64,000 nucleotides of DNA from TMP-24 sp041397305 (GCA_041397305.1 JAWKWX010000014.1:1-64000); one strand, 5' to 3'; counted from the stretch's first letter, positions 41,831 to 50,484 are shown. Program-made: numbers and translations. The notes: a model not told the origin generated them from the sequence alone.

Positions 41831-41968
41831 CACTCTGCCCTTGTCCGGGCAGGGTGTGCGGGGTATGTTTGCCCTGTCAGGCCAGGATGGCCGAGACCCG
41901 GATTTCACGTGGTGCAGGGGTGCACACGGGTGGAAAGGGTCCCGGCCAGCAGTGCCGGGACCCTTTTT
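41831..41968 (+). ncRNA. Candidate small RNA or structured 3' region
   Basis: A 210-bp gene-free gap holds three hairpins in a row: CACTCTGCCC/GGGCAGGGTG (41831-41856), GTGCA/TGCAC around 41912-41925, and a strong terminator AGGGTCCCGGC/GCCGGGACCCT plus TTTT (41936-41968). The last could also serve the convergent DUF1761 gene. The first could end DUF2853 transcription, leaving the rest as an independent transcript. Expression is not known. Confidence 0.3.
41936..41968. terminator. Strong bidirectional intrinsic terminator
   Basis: An 11-bp stem AGGGTCCCGGC / GCCGGGACCCT with loop CAGCAGT. It is followed by TTTTC on the plus strand and by TTTCC on the minus strand, and lies 4 bp from the DUF1761 stop. 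Confidence 0.85.
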
Positions 41969-41971
41969 CAA

Positions 41972-42367
41972 TCAGAACAGCATCAGGATCGCGCCCATGA
42001 TGGCGCAGGCGATCGTGGCATTGGCGCCGTCGATCAGCGTCAGTTTCGGGCTGCGCATCGCGAAAGCATAATTCATCGCCAGAAACGGCATGACGAAGAA
42101 CGCCCCTATGCCAAGGCCCGCGACAATGCCCTTGCCGACCGTATCGATCCCCGACATCGCGAAAATGTGCCGCATCATGCCCGCAACGACGACCATCGCC
42201 AGAAAGCCGGTGACGTAGGGCATCGGGCTCGACCCGTTCGCCGGCCTGCCGTCGGGTCCGGCCGCGACGCCGGACACCGCCATCCAGGCCTTGCTCAGGC
42301 TCATGTACCAGACCGCGCCGAAGACATAGGCACCCGCAGCGGCGGCCAGAACATTGAGAAGTTCCAT
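41972..42367 (-). CDS. DUF1761 membrane protein
   Basis: A 131-residue protein with four predicted membrane helices. Typical is the start LLNVLAAAAGAYVFGAVWYMSLSKAW and the central PMPYVTGFLAMVVVAGMMRHIF; FFVMPFLAMNYAFAMR and GANATIACAIMGAILML follow. Function unknown. GAGGACGC precedes its ATG at 42367. It lies downstream of the EVE gene (about 66 bp gap), possibly the last gene of the tsaD operon. Confidence 0.85.
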   Translation of the reverse strand: MELLNVLAAAAGAYVFGAVWYMSLSKAWMAVSGVAAGPDGRPANGSSPMPYVTGFLAMVVVAGMMRHIFAMSGIDTVGKGIVAGLGIGAFFVMPFLAMNYAFAMRSPKLTLIDGANATIACAIMGAILMLF

Positions 42368-42433
42368 CGCGTCCTCCCTTGGTTCACGCTGGCGGCAGGA
42401 TGGCGTGCGATCGTCGGTCGGCCAAGCGAAAAC

Positions 42434-42853
42434 TCAGGCCTCGATCCCGCCAAGGGCGCAGATGATGCGCCATTCCTCCTCCGTCACCGGCTGGACGGAC
42501 AGGCGCATGTTGTTCACCAGAACCATTTTCGACAGGGCCGGATGCGCCTTGCAATCCTCAAGCGTGACCGGCCGCGCGAAAGCCTTCACCGCGCGGATGT
42601 GCACGCAATCCCAGCGCGGATCCTCGGTCGTGCTGTCCGGGGCGCTTTCGGCGCTGACCTCGACCACGCCCACGATCTCTTTCCCGATATTGGAATGGTA
42701 GAAGAAGCCGCGCTCGCCCACCTTCATCGCCCGCATGTTGTTGCGGGCCTGATAATTGCGCACCCCGTGCCATTCCTCGCCCGCAGCACCTTTCGCGACC
42801 TGCTGGTCCCAGCTCCAGGCATCGGGTTCGGATTTGAAAAGCCAGTAAGCCAT
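42434..42853 (-). CDS. EVE-domain protein
   Basis: A 139-residue single EVE (PUA-like) domain. WLFKSEPDAWSWDQQVAKG, WHGVRNYQARNNMRAMKVGERGFFYHSN and the aromatic cage positions are conserved. Such proteins bind modified bases in DNA or RNA. I use the ATG at 42853, which overlaps the YciI stop (TGATG), rather than an earlier start that would run into that gene. It is the fourth gene in a tightly overlapping tsaD-gpsA-yciI-EVE string. Confidence 0.9.
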   Translation of the reverse strand: MAYWLFKSEPDAWSWDQQVAKGAAGEEWHGVRNYQARNNMRAMKVGERGFFYHSNIGKEIVGVVEVSAESAPDSTTEDPRWDCVHIRAVKAFARPVTLEDCKAHPALSKMVLVNNMRLSVQPVTEEEWRIICALGGIEA

Positions 42854-43128
42854 CAGCCGATCACCTTCTTCCATTCGATGACCGTGACGCTTTCGAAAAG
42901 CCCGGCCTTGCCATAGGGATCGCCCGCCGCCCAGGCGTTCGCGGCCTCAAGACTGTCGGTCGCAAGGATCACCAGCGACCCGACCATCTGACCACCTTCG
43001 AGCAATGGACCCGCCATCTCGACGATGCCGGTTTCCCCGATATAGGCAAGGTGTGCGGCGCGGTTGGCAAGGCGCACCTCAAGCGCGCCCGGCTTGTCGC
43101 GGCAGATCACGGCAAAACGCATCCTCAT
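42853..43128 (-). CDS. YciI family protein
   Basis: A 91-residue ferredoxin-like-fold protein. FAVICRDKPGALEVRLANRAAHLAYIGE and the later GSLVILATDSLEAANAWAAGDPYGKAGLFESVTVIEWKKV carry the YciI His/Asp pair (HLAY; DPY). The role is unknown; related proteins act as small hydrolases or dehydrochlorinases. Its ATG overlaps the gpsA stop by 3 nt (ATGA), and its stop overlaps the EVE start. This arrangement is frequent in alphaproteobacteria. Confidence 0.9.
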   Translation of the reverse strand: MRMRFAVICRDKPGALEVRLANRAAHLAYIGETGIVEMAGPLLEGGQMVGSLVILATDSLEAANAWAAGDPYGKAGLFESVTVIEWKKVIG

Positions 43129-44090
43129 TCCTTCTTCAACGGGCGGGCCATCAGCGCCGCCATAGCTTCCCCGACCGTCACGCGACCGTCAACCAGCGCC
43201 GCGACCATAGCGGTCACCGGCACGTCCACGCCAAGTTTCCGGGCGAGCGCGAGCGCGGCTTTCGCGGTCGCGGCCCCCTCGACGGTGATGCCCGTATCGA
43301 ACGCCACCCGCGCGCCCAGCGCGCGGCCATAGCGGAAGTTCCGCGACTGATCCGAGGTGCAGGTCAGGATCAGGTCGCCAAGCCCGGACAGGCCCATCAG
43401 CGTCTCGCCCCGCGCGCCCAGCCGTTCGGCCAGCCGCACAATCTCGGCGAAGCCGCGCGTCATCAGTGCGGCCCGCGCGCTGTCGCCCAGGCCCGCACCG
43501 GCAATCACCCCCGCCGCAATGGCGATCACATTCTTCAGGGCACCGCCCAGTTCCGCCCCGGTCACGTCATCAGTGCGGTAAAGTCTCAGAACCGGCGTTG
43601 ACAGCCGGTCCTGCAAGTCCGCGCCCCGCCCCTCGTCGGCGCAGGCCAGCGTCAGCGCCGTCGGCAGGCCGCGTGCGATATCGGCGGCAAAGCTCGGCCC
43701 GGTAAGGACAGCCGGGTGGGCGCTGTCAGATCGCTCTGCCAGAATAGCGGTCGGCCCCCTAAGGCTTGTCAGGTCGATCCCCTTGGCGCAGGCGACAAGC
43801 GCGCGGCCCGCCAAAGCGCCACGATGGCTGTCGACGAACCCGGCAAGCGACTGCATCGGCACCGCCAGAAGCAAAGTGTCTGCCAGGTGAAAATCGGCGA
43901 TTTCGGCCGAAACAGAGACTGATTCCGGTAAGGTCACGCCCGGCAGGCGGGCTGCATTCTGGCGCCCGGCTTGCATTGCCGCCGCCTGACCCGCATCGCG
44001 CGCCCAGAGGCCGACCGTTTCACCGCCGCGCGCCAGAGCCACCGCCAATGCCGTGCCGAAGGCACCCGCGCCCAGAACCGCGATCCTCAT
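43125..44090 (-). CDS. gpsA: NAD(P)H-dependent glycerol-3-phosphate dehydrogenase
   Basis: A 321-residue enzyme making sn-glycerol 3-phosphate for phospholipids. The Rossmann loop IAVLGAGAFGTALAVALA is at the N-terminus. The active-site lysine is in ALKNVIAIAAGVIAGAGLGDSARAALMTRGFAEIVRLA. GLSGLGDLILTCTSDQSRNFRYG is the third signature. The start overlaps the tsaD stop by 4 nt (ATGA at 44087-44090), and its own stop overlaps the YciI start. Confidence 0.96.
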   Translation of the reverse strand: MRIAVLGAGAFGTALAVALARGGETVGLWARDAGQAAAMQAGRQNAARLPGVTLPESVSVSAEIADFHLADTLLLAVPMQSLAGFVDSHRGALAGRALVACAKGIDLTSLRGPTAILAERSDSAHPAVLTGPSFAADIARGLPTALTLACADEGRGADLQDRLSTPVLRLYRTDDVTGAELGGALKNVIAIAAGVIAGAGLGDSARAALMTRGFAEIVRLAERLGARGETLMGLSGLGDLILTCTSDQSRNFRYGRALGARVAFDTGITVEGAATAKAALALARKLGVDVPVTAMVAALVDGRVTVGEAMAALMARPLKKE

Positions 44091-45181
44091 GCCTTCGCCC
44101 CCTTCTTCCCGGACCCGAGCATCGCGGGTGCGCTGTCATCAAGCGGCCAGCGCGGCCGGGCAGTGATCTCGCCCATCGGGCGCTGACCCGTCCGGTACTG
44201 TTCGATCCCCGCCCAGGCGATCATCGCGGCATTGTCGGTGCAAAGCGACAGGGGCGGCGCGGTGAAGCGCACGCCAAGACCCGCGCACAGATCGGTCAGG
44301 CCGACGCGGATTGCGCCATTGGCGGCGACGCCGCCCGCGACAGCAAAAGCGGGCAACGCGGGCTGTTCGGCCAGATAGACGTCCAGCGCCCGGCGCGACT
44401 TTTCACTCAGAACCGCCGCGATCGCCGCCTGAAATCCGGCGCAGAGGTCGGCGCGGTCCCGATGCGTCAGCCCGCCCTTTTCCGCCACGACGGCATCGCG
44501 AGCCCGCAAGATCGCGGTCTTCAGCCCCGAAAAGGACATATCGCATCCCGGCCGGTCCAGAAGCGGGCGCGGAAAGGTGAACCGCGCCGGGTCGCCACGC
44601 GCGGCCTCGGCCTCGACCAGCGGCCCGCCCGGCTGCCCCAGCCCCAGAAGCTTCGCCACCTTGTCGAACGCCTCGCCGGGCGCATCGTCGATCGTACCGC
44701 CAAGGCGAGTAAAGCGGTCGGGCGCCCGCGCGATCAGGAACTGGCAATGGCCACCCGAGACGAGAAGCATCAGATAGGGGAAGGCCAGCCCGTCCGTCAG
44801 GCGCGCTGTCAGCGCATGGCCCGCGAGGTGGTTGACCGGCAGAAGCGGCAGGCCCGATCCGGCCGCAAGCCCGCGGGCGAACATCACGCCCGACATCACG
44901 CCGCCGATCAGCCCCGGCCCCGCCGTCACCGCGATCCCGTCCAGCGCGCCGAGCGTCAGCCCGGCTTTTTGCAGCGCGTCGGCGGTCACCAGGTCCAGCC
45001 GCTCGGCATGGGCGCGCGCCGCGATCTCGGGCACCACGCCGCCGAAATCGGCATGAAGCGCGGTCTGGCCCTGCACGACCGACGACAGGATCGCGCCGCG
45101 ACCCTCGACAAGGCGCACGACAGCCGCCGCGGTATCGTCGCAGCTGCTCTCGATGCCCAGAAATGTCAGCGCCTCCGCCAT
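44087..45181 (-). CDS. tsaD: tRNA N6-threonylcarbamoyltransferase TsaD
   Basis: A 364-residue protein of the t6A37 tRNA modification complex. FLGIESSCDDTAAAVV, the metal-binding NHLAGHALTARL, LLVSGGHCQFL, and the ATP-binding region VAGGVAANGAIR are present. The ATG at 45181 is chosen because it yields the usual N-terminus (AEALTFLGIESSCDD); an ATG at 45232 is possible. It is first in the overlapping operon and divergent from hemD by 94 bp. Confidence 0.96.
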   Translation of the reverse strand: MAEALTFLGIESSCDDTAAAVVRLVEGRGAILSSVVQGQTALHADFGGVVPEIAARAHAERLDLVTADALQKAGLTLGALDGIAVTAGPGLIGGVMSGVMFARGLAAGSGLPLLPVNHLAGHALTARLTDGLAFPYLMLLVSGGHCQFLIARAPDRFTRLGGTIDDAPGEAFDKVAKLLGLGQPGGPLVEAEAARGDPARFTFPRPLLDRPGCDMSFSGLKTAILRARDAVVAEKGGLTHRDRADLCAGFQAAIAAVLSEKSRRALDVYLAEQPALPAFAVAGGVAANGAIRVGLTDLCAGLGVRFTAPPLSLCTDNAAMIAWAGIEQYRTGQRPMGEITARPRWPLDDSAPAMLGSGKKGAKA

Positions 45182-45275
45182 GGCTCCATCGTTGCAAGCA
45201 GGTCTCCCGGCAGGTAACACCGGGGCGGCCATCCGACAATCCTTAAGGGGTGGCCCTGAGGGATGACCCGCGACG

Positions 45276-46001
45276 ATGATGCAGAAGCCGCGCCCGACTT
45301 TGCTTCTCACCCGGCCCGAAGCCGCCTCGCGCCGCTTCGCGGCGGCGTTCCACGCGCGGTTCGGGGCCGGCTGGCCGGTCGTGATCGCGCCGCTGATGCG
45401 GCTGCGCCACCTTTCGCCCGAAATAGATCTGGCCGGTGTCGACGGCATCATCTTCACCTCCGAGGCGGCGGTCGAGGCTTTCTGCCGGGCAAGCGGCGAA
45501 CGCGATCTGCCCGCCTGGTGCGTGGGCAAGCGCACCGCCGATGCGGCCGTCAGCCAGGGGTTCGCCGCCCAGCCTGGTGGTGGCGATGCGGCGGCCCTCG
45601 CCACCCTCCTCGGCGACCGGCAGGGCGGTCGGCGGCTCCTGTGGCCGCATGGGCGGGACCGTGCGGTCGATCTGCCAGACATGTTGAAATCGGCTGGAAT
45701 AGAGACGATTTCAATCGAGACCTATGTACAGGAACCGCTGCCCTTGACGGCGGAGGCGACGGCACTGCTTGCTGCCGATCAGCCGATCCTCGTGCCGCTC
45801 TTTTCGCCGCGCTCGGCGCGGCTGTTCCTCGCGGCGGCAAAGGCCCGCAAGGCACCCTTGCGGGTCGCCGCGCTCAGCCCCGCCGTGGCCGCCGAACTGG
45901 GCGCATGCACCGGCGCGACGGTCCGTGTCGCGGCGCATCCCGACGGCGAAAGCATGCTCGACTGTCTGGCGGCGACGCTCGGGTTGCCGCCGGAAGGTTG
46001 A
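45276..46001 (+). CDS. hemD: Uroporphyrinogen-III synthase
   Basis: A 241-residue enzyme that closes and inverts ring D of hydroxymethylbilane. This family is poorly conserved, but the start PTLLLTRPEAASRRFAAAF, IIFTSEAAVEAF and WCVGKRTADAA in the first domain, and LVPLFSPRSARLFLAAA in the second, fit HemD. Position upstream of mic60-hemY supports it. hemC is not present. Two adjacent ATGs (45276 and 45279) are alternative starts. Confidence 0.85.
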   Translation: MMQKPRPTLLLTRPEAASRRFAAAFHARFGAGWPVVIAPLMRLRHLSPEIDLAGVDGIIFTSEAAVEAFCRASGERDLPAWCVGKRTADAAVSQGFAAQPGGGDAAALATLLGDRQGGRRLLWPHGRDRAVDLPDMLKSAGIETISIETYVQEPLPLTAEATALLAADQPILVPLFSPRSARLFLAAAKARKAPLRVAALSPAVAAELGACTGATVRVAAHPDGESMLDCLAATLGLPPEG

Positions 46002-46067
46002 GGCGGCGGCCCCGGGTCACTAGATTGAACCGCAAGCAGATTCTTTGTTTGGTCCGGAGGGGGCGAA

Positions 46068-47168
46068 ATGGCGCGAAGAAGCAAGGCCGGTGCATCCCAG
46101 GACGAAGACAGGGCGCTGCCCGAAGATGCGGGGGCCGATACGCTTGCAGACGAACCCGTCGCGCTGGCCATGCCGGGCATCGACGCGGCGGCGGAGCCGC
46201 CGCCGGAGCCCCGCCCGCCTGAGCCCGAGGCGAAGGCGGCGCCCCAGGCACCCCGCCGCACGGGCTTCTGGCCCCTGGCGACCGGTGGTGCGATTGCCGC
46301 CGCAATTGGCGCTGGCGGGACCATCGCGGTGTTGCGGGCCAATCCGGGCCTCATGCCGCCGCCCAATACCGCCGGGCTTGAACAAAGGCTATCGGATCAG
46401 GACAAGCGGCTTTCGGACCTGTCCGCCCAACTCGCTGCGGCGCCTGCCGCGGCGCCGGATGCAACCCTCGACATCCAGCCGCTCATCGACCCTCTGAACG
46501 CGCGCCTTGATCAGGTCGACGCGGTGCTTTCGGACCTGCAGGGCCGTCTGGCCGCGCTTGAGAGCCGACCGGCCGCCCCGTCCGGCGACACCGGCGCAGC
46601 CACAAACGAGGCGGTCGCGGCGGCGAAAGCCGCCGAGGCAGAGGCAGCCCGCCTGCGGCAGGAAGCCGAGGCCATCGCCCGCAAGGCCGCCATCTCTGCC
46701 GCGCTCGGCCAGATCGACGCGGGCCTCGAAAGCGGCGCTGCGCTTGCGCCCTCCCTGAAGGCCCTTGCCGATCTCGGCATAGCTGTCCCCGAGGCGCTTG
46801 CGGCCGTTGACCAGGGCGCCCCGACGCTCGCGGCGCTGCGCGACGGCTTTCCCGCAGCTGCCCGCGATGCGCTATCCCTCTCGCTCGCCGCCCTGCCGAA
46901 AGGCAGCGCCTGGGATCGCGTCACGGCCTTCCTGCGCAGCCAGACCGGCGCGCGGTCGCTTTCGCCGCGCGCGGGCGACGATCCGGACGCGGTGCTGAGC
47001 CGCGCCGAGGCCGCGCTCGGCACCGGCGATCTGATGGCGGCGGTCACCGAAATCTCCGCCTTGCCGGAACCCGGGCAGGCGCGGATGAGCGAATGGGTCG
47101 GGCTGGCAACCAAACGGTCCGAGGCGCTCAGGGCCGCGGCGGCGCTCAGGGCGGAGGCAAGCCAATGA
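46068..47168 (+). CDS. Mitofilin-like inner-membrane protein (alphaproteobacterial Mic60)
   Basis: A 366-residue protein. It has an N-terminal acidic and proline-rich cytoplasmic tail, a single TM segment (about residues 68-88: FWPLATGGAIAAAIGAGGTIAVL), a coiled coil (LEQRLSDQDKRLSDLSAQL through LESRPA), and a conserved C-terminal mitofilin-like region (SLAALPKGSAWDRVTAFLRSQTGARSLSPRAGDDPDAVLSRAEAAL). Homologues shape intracytoplasmic membranes in alphaproteobacteria. It lies between hemD and hemY; the hemY start overlaps its stop by 4 nt. Confidence 0.88.
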   Translation: MARRSKAGASQDEDRALPEDAGADTLADEPVALAMPGIDAAAEPPPEPRPPEPEAKAAPQAPRRTGFWPLATGGAIAAAIGAGGTIAVLRANPGLMPPPNTAGLEQRLSDQDKRLSDLSAQLAAAPAAAPDATLDIQPLIDPLNARLDQVDAVLSDLQGRLAALESRPAAPSGDTGAATNEAVAAAKAAEAEAARLRQEAEAIARKAAISAALGQIDAGLESGAALAPSLKALADLGIAVPEALAAVDQGAPTLAALRDGFPAAARDALSLSLAALPKGSAWDRVTAFLRSQTGARSLSPRAGDDPDAVLSRAEAALGTGDLMAAVTEISALPEPGQARMSEWVGLATKRSEALRAAAALRAEASQ

Positions 47169-48655
47169 TCTGGTCCTTCGCCAAGATCGCCTTTTTCGTC
47201 GCGCTCGTCGCCGGGTTGACGCTTGCCGCGGGCTATTTCGCCGATCAGGGCGGCGGTATCCGCATCGCCGTCGCCCATCAGGAATTCACCCTCGGCCCGG
47301 TGCAATCGGTCGTCGGCATCCTTCTGGCGCTTCTGGCGCTCTGGCTCGCGCTGAAGATCCTGGGCTTCCTGCTTGCCATCCTGCGTTTCGTCAACGGCGA
47401 CGAAACCGCGATCAGCCGCTATTTCGACCGCAACCGGGAGCGCAAGGGATATGAGGCGCTGACCGAGGGCATGATGGCGCTCGCGGCGGGCGACGGGACG
47501 GCGGCGCTGTCCCATGCCGCGCGGGCGGACAAATATCTGGACCGGCCCGCGCTGACCAACCTTCTCTCTGCCCAGGCGGCCGAAGCGGCGGGCGACGGGC
47601 GCAAGGCGACGGAGGCCTACAAGCGGCTTCTGGCGGACGAACGGACGCGGTTCGCCGGCGTGCGCGGCCTTCTGAAGCAGAAACTGACCGAGGGCGACCG
47701 CGAGACCGCGCTGAAACTTGCCGAAAAGGCCTTCCTGATGCGGCCGTCGAACCGCGAGGTGCAGGATGCGCTTTTCGATCTGCAGGCCGAAAGCGGCGAC
47801 TGGGCGGGGGCGCGGAAGGTGCTGGGCGCGAAGCTCAGGCACGGCCATCTGCCGAAGGATGTCCACCGCCGCCGCGACGCGATCCTTGCCCTGCAGGAGG
47901 CGCGGGCGGTCTTTGACGACGACCTGCCGGTCGAGGCGCGCGAAGCGGCCATCGCCGCGAACAAACAATCGCCCGACCTCATTCCGGCGGCGGTGCTGGC
48001 TGCGCATGGCTACCGGGCGCAGGGCAAGGCCAGGAATGCCGTGCGCATCCTGAAGAAGGCCTGGGAGGTGCAGCCGCACCCCGACCTCGCCGCCGCCTTC
48101 GCCGCGCTCGAACCGGCCGAGACGCCGCGCGAACGGCTGAAGCGGTTCGAGCAGCTTTTCACGGCCAATCCCGATCACGAGGAAACCCGGCTTCTGAAGG
48201 CAGAGCTGAATATCGCCGCCGAGGAATTCCCGGCCGCGCGCCGGGCGTTGGGCGACTTGCCCGAGCGCCATCCGACCACACGCGCCCTGACCATCATGGC
48301 GGCAATCGAGCGCGGCGAGGGCGAGGAAGATGCGGTCGTGAGGGGCTGGCTGACGCGCGCATTGTCGGCCAGCAGGGGACCGCAATGGATCTGCGACAAA
48401 TGCCAGCATGTGAACGCGGTCTGGTCGCCCACCTGCGATCAGTGCGGCAGCTTCGACACCCTGTCCTGGCGCGAACAGTCGCAGACCCCGACCGGGCCGT
48501 CCGCGACCGATCTTCTGCCGCTGGTCGTCGGCGGACCCGCCTCCGCAGGACCCGCCACGCCGACCGACGCGCCGGACGAGGCGCTGCAGCCATCAACCGG
48601 CGCCGTCTATGAGGCGGAGTTCATCGAAGAGAACGGGCCGCGCAGCGCAAGCTGA
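47165..48655 (+). CDS. hemY: HemY-type haem biosynthesis-associated TPR membrane protein
   Basis: A 496-residue protein of the HemY (HemY_N/TPR) family, not the oxidase of the same name. Two N-terminal TM helices (about 5-23 and 48-70) precede FDRNRERKGYEALTEGMMALAAGD and a set of TPR-like helices. At the C-terminus a four-cysteine ribbon is visible (CDKC and CDQC, about 415-435), followed by a disordered acidic tail. The role is undefined; the family is linked to haem or tetrapyrrole processing. Its ATG overlaps the mic60 stop (ATGA). Related zinc ribbons occur in LapB. Confidence 0.87.
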   Translation: MIWSFAKIAFFVALVAGLTLAAGYFADQGGGIRIAVAHQEFTLGPVQSVVGILLALLALWLALKILGFLLAILRFVNGDETAISRYFDRNRERKGYEALTEGMMALAAGDGTAALSHAARADKYLDRPALTNLLSAQAAEAAGDGRKATEAYKRLLADERTRFAGVRGLLKQKLTEGDRETALKLAEKAFLMRPSNREVQDALFDLQAESGDWAGARKVLGAKLRHGHLPKDVHRRRDAILALQEARAVFDDDLPVEAREAAIAANKQSPDLIPAAVLAAHGYRAQGKARNAVRILKKAWEVQPHPDLAAAFAALEPAETPRERLKRFEQLFTANPDHEETRLLKAELNIAAEEFPAARRALGDLPERHPTTRALTIMAAIERGEGEEDAVVRGWLTRALSASRGPQWICDKCQHVNAVWSPTCDQCGSFDTLSWREQSQTPTGPSATDLLPLVVGGPASAGPATPTDAPDEALQPSTGAVYEAEFIEENGPRSAS

Positions 48656-48706
48656 CGCGACCCGTTGCGGTCTCGTGCCGACCCGGCGGACGCCGGAGCG
48701 GAAGGA

Positions 48707-49021
48707 TCAGATCAGAAGATCGTCCAGCTTCTTGCCCGCCTTCAATGCGGCCTCGACCCAGCGCGGCTTGCGGCCCCGACCGGTCCAGGTTTCCGATTTG
48801 TCTGCCGGGTTGGCATATTTCGCCTTCGCGGGCTTGCGCTTGCGGATTTGCGCTGACGCCATCAGCTCTCCCAGCGAAAAACCGAGAGCGGCGGCTTTTT
48901 CTTCCAGCGCCGACAAAGCTTCCTGCTTTTTACGCGCCTCGAACGAAGAAATGGCCTTTTCGACCTGAGAGCGAAGATCTCTCAGCTCTTTCAGCGACAT
49001 TGCGTCGAGATTGATTTTCAT
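48707..49021 (-). CDS. hvrA: H-NS family DNA-binding regulator HvrA
   Basis: A 104-residue protein. A coiled-coil N-terminal half (SLKELRDLRSQVEKAISSFEARKKQEALSALEEKAAAL) leads to the C-terminal AT-hook-like DNA-binding motif (KYANPADKSETWTGRGRKPRWVEAAL). In Rhodobacter HvrA is the light/redox-linked regulator downstream of regA. The ATG at 49021 gives the family start. The gene order senC-regA-hvrA is preserved here; the gap to regA is 96 bp. Phototrophy itself is not shown by the window. Confidence 0.9.
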   Translation of the reverse strand: MKINLDAMSLKELRDLRSQVEKAISSFEARKKQEALSALEEKAAALGFSLGELMASAQIRKRKPAKAKYANPADKSETWTGRGRKPRWVEAALKAGKKLDDLLI

Positions 49022-49117
49022 GTGGCTGTCCTTTTTCGGCTCTGTCAAATGAACATCACAGAATCGCGAATATTACAAGCCTGCCGCGCCCTGCCTTTTT
49101 GTGCAGGGGCGGAATTC

Positions 49118-49669
49118 TTATTTAGGGCTGCGCTTGGCCAATATTCTTTGCAGCGTGCGCCGGTGCATGCTCAATCGCCTTGCGGTTTCGGATACGTTCC
49201 GGTCGCACAATTCATAAACGCGCTGAATATGTTCCCAACGGACCCGGTCGGCCGACATCGGATTTTCTGGCGGCGGCGGCGCTTCGCCGCGCGACAGAAG
49301 CGCGTTGGTAATATCGTTGGCGTCGGCGGGTTTTGACAAATAATCCGTCGCGCCGAACTTTACCGCCGCCACCGCCGTCGCGATCGCGCCATAGCCGGTC
49401 AGGACGACGATACGGCAGTCGGGACGGTTCGCCCGCAGCGCCTCGACCACATCGAGACCGTTGCCATCCTCAAGCCTGAGATCGACGACCGCATAGGCGG
49501 GCGGGCGGCTTGTCGCGATGGTCTTTCCTGCCGCGACGCTTTCGGCGGTTTCGGGAACAAAACCGCGCTTCTCCATCGCGCGCGCCAGCCGCGCGACAAA
49601 GGGGGCGTCATCGTCGACAAGCAAGAGCGTCCGGTCGGCCCCAAGCTCGGCCACATCAATATCCGCCAT
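49118..49669 (-). CDS. regA: Redox response regulator RegA/PrrA
   Basis: A 183-residue response regulator. The receiver has phosphoacceptor Asp63 in VVDLRLEDGNG, acidic residues at Asp19-Asp21 (LVDDDA), Thr in LTGYGAIATA and Lys in LSKPAD. A four-proline linker (PPPP) leads to a Fis-type HTH (CDRNVSETARRLSMHRRTLQRIL). It activates genes for anaerobic metabolism and CO2 or N2 fixation and represses under oxygen. The ATG at 49669 gives the usual N-terminus MADIDVAELGADRTLLLVDDD. It follows senC and precedes hvrA. Confidence 0.96.
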   Translation of the reverse strand: MADIDVAELGADRTLLLVDDDAPFVARLARAMEKRGFVPETAESVAAGKTIATSRPPAYAVVDLRLEDGNGLDVVEALRANRPDCRIVVLTGYGAIATAVAAVKFGATDYLSKPADANDITNALLSRGEAPPPPENPMSADRVRWEHIQRVYELCDRNVSETARRLSMHRRTLQRILAKRSPK

Positions 49670-49725
49670 CGAAAAACCTCGCGCGTTTCCTGAGGGATCG
49701 ACCCTAGTGAAGGACGGCGGCAGGG

Positions 49726-50367
49726 TCAATTTTCCGTCCGCGCCGCATCCAGAAAACAGGCAGTGCGTTCTGCCACCTGATCGGCCGTCTCGTCGCGGCT
49801 GAAGAATTCGACGAACCCGTGATCCGGCAGCATCAGGTAGGTCTGGGTCATGTGATCGACCAGATAGCTGTCGTCCGTCGGCGCATCGGGCACCTTGTAA
49901 TAGGTCTTGTATTCCTTTGCGACCGCCTTGATCTCTGCCTCGCTGCCCGTCAGGCCGATCATGCGCGGATGCAGATAATCGGTCCATTCCTTCAACACTT
50001 CGGGCGTATCGCGCCGCGGATCGACCGAAATGAAGACCGGTGTCACTTCATGGCCATTCTCTTCGAGAATATCGACCGCTTCGGCATTGCGGGCGCTGTC
50101 GGTCGGGCAGACATCCGGGCAGTAGGTATAACCGAAATAGACGAGCGCCGGTTTCGCCAGCACATCCTTGTCGGTCACGCGATTGCCGTTTTCGTCGGTC
50201 AGGGTGAAGGCGCCGCCGATCGCACCCGATCCGCCGACGACATTCGTTGCGCGACAGCTTGCGAAGCCTTCCAGCTCTTGCTTCTGGGTCAGGCTGTAGG
50301 TCGCGACAAGCGCGATCGCCATGGTCGCGGCCGCCGCAATAGCCAGTCTTCCCGATGCCGCTGCCAT
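49726..50367 (-). CDS. senC: SCO1/SenC/PrrC copper chaperone
   Basis: A 213-residue membrane-anchored periplasmic protein. An N-terminal TM segment (LAIAAAATMAIALVATYSL) is followed by a thioredoxin-fold SCO domain. Copper ligands Cys83 and Cys87 (TYCPDVCPTD) and the downstream His172 (LVDHMTQTYL) are all present. It assists CuA or cbb3 oxidase assembly and influences RegB signalling. It is 56 bp upstream of regA on the same strand and divergent from regB, the standard order. Confidence 0.94.
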   Translation of the reverse strand: MAAASGRLAIAAAATMAIALVATYSLTQKQELEGFASCRATNVVGGSGAIGGAFTLTDENGNRVTDKDVLAKPALVYFGYTYCPDVCPTDSARNAEAVDILEENGHEVTPVFISVDPRRDTPEVLKEWTDYLHPRMIGLTGSEAEIKAVAKEYKTYYKVPDAPTDDSYLVDHMTQTYLMLPDHGFVEFFSRDETADQVAERTACFLDAARTEN

Positions 50368-50484
50368 GATCGCCCCGCCCCTTGTGCTTTCCGTCGGCGC
50401 TATAGATCGCCTATCTTGGCGCCGGGTTCAATCGGATCGCCGCAACGTGATGCGGGCTATCTGGCGGCAGGAAGGATGGAAGAT

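Noticed and set aside
45182..45275. Missing hemC between tsaD and hemD as a gene loss
   Set aside because: hemC is often encoded elsewhere, near hemE, in Rhodobacter, so its absence here is not evidence of loss.
46068..47168. Mic60-like protein as a chemotaxis or TolA-type protein
   Set aside because: The single TM segment, the coiled coil and especially the C-terminal mitofilin-like block between hemD and hemY fit Mic60 better; no MCP or TolA motifs are seen.
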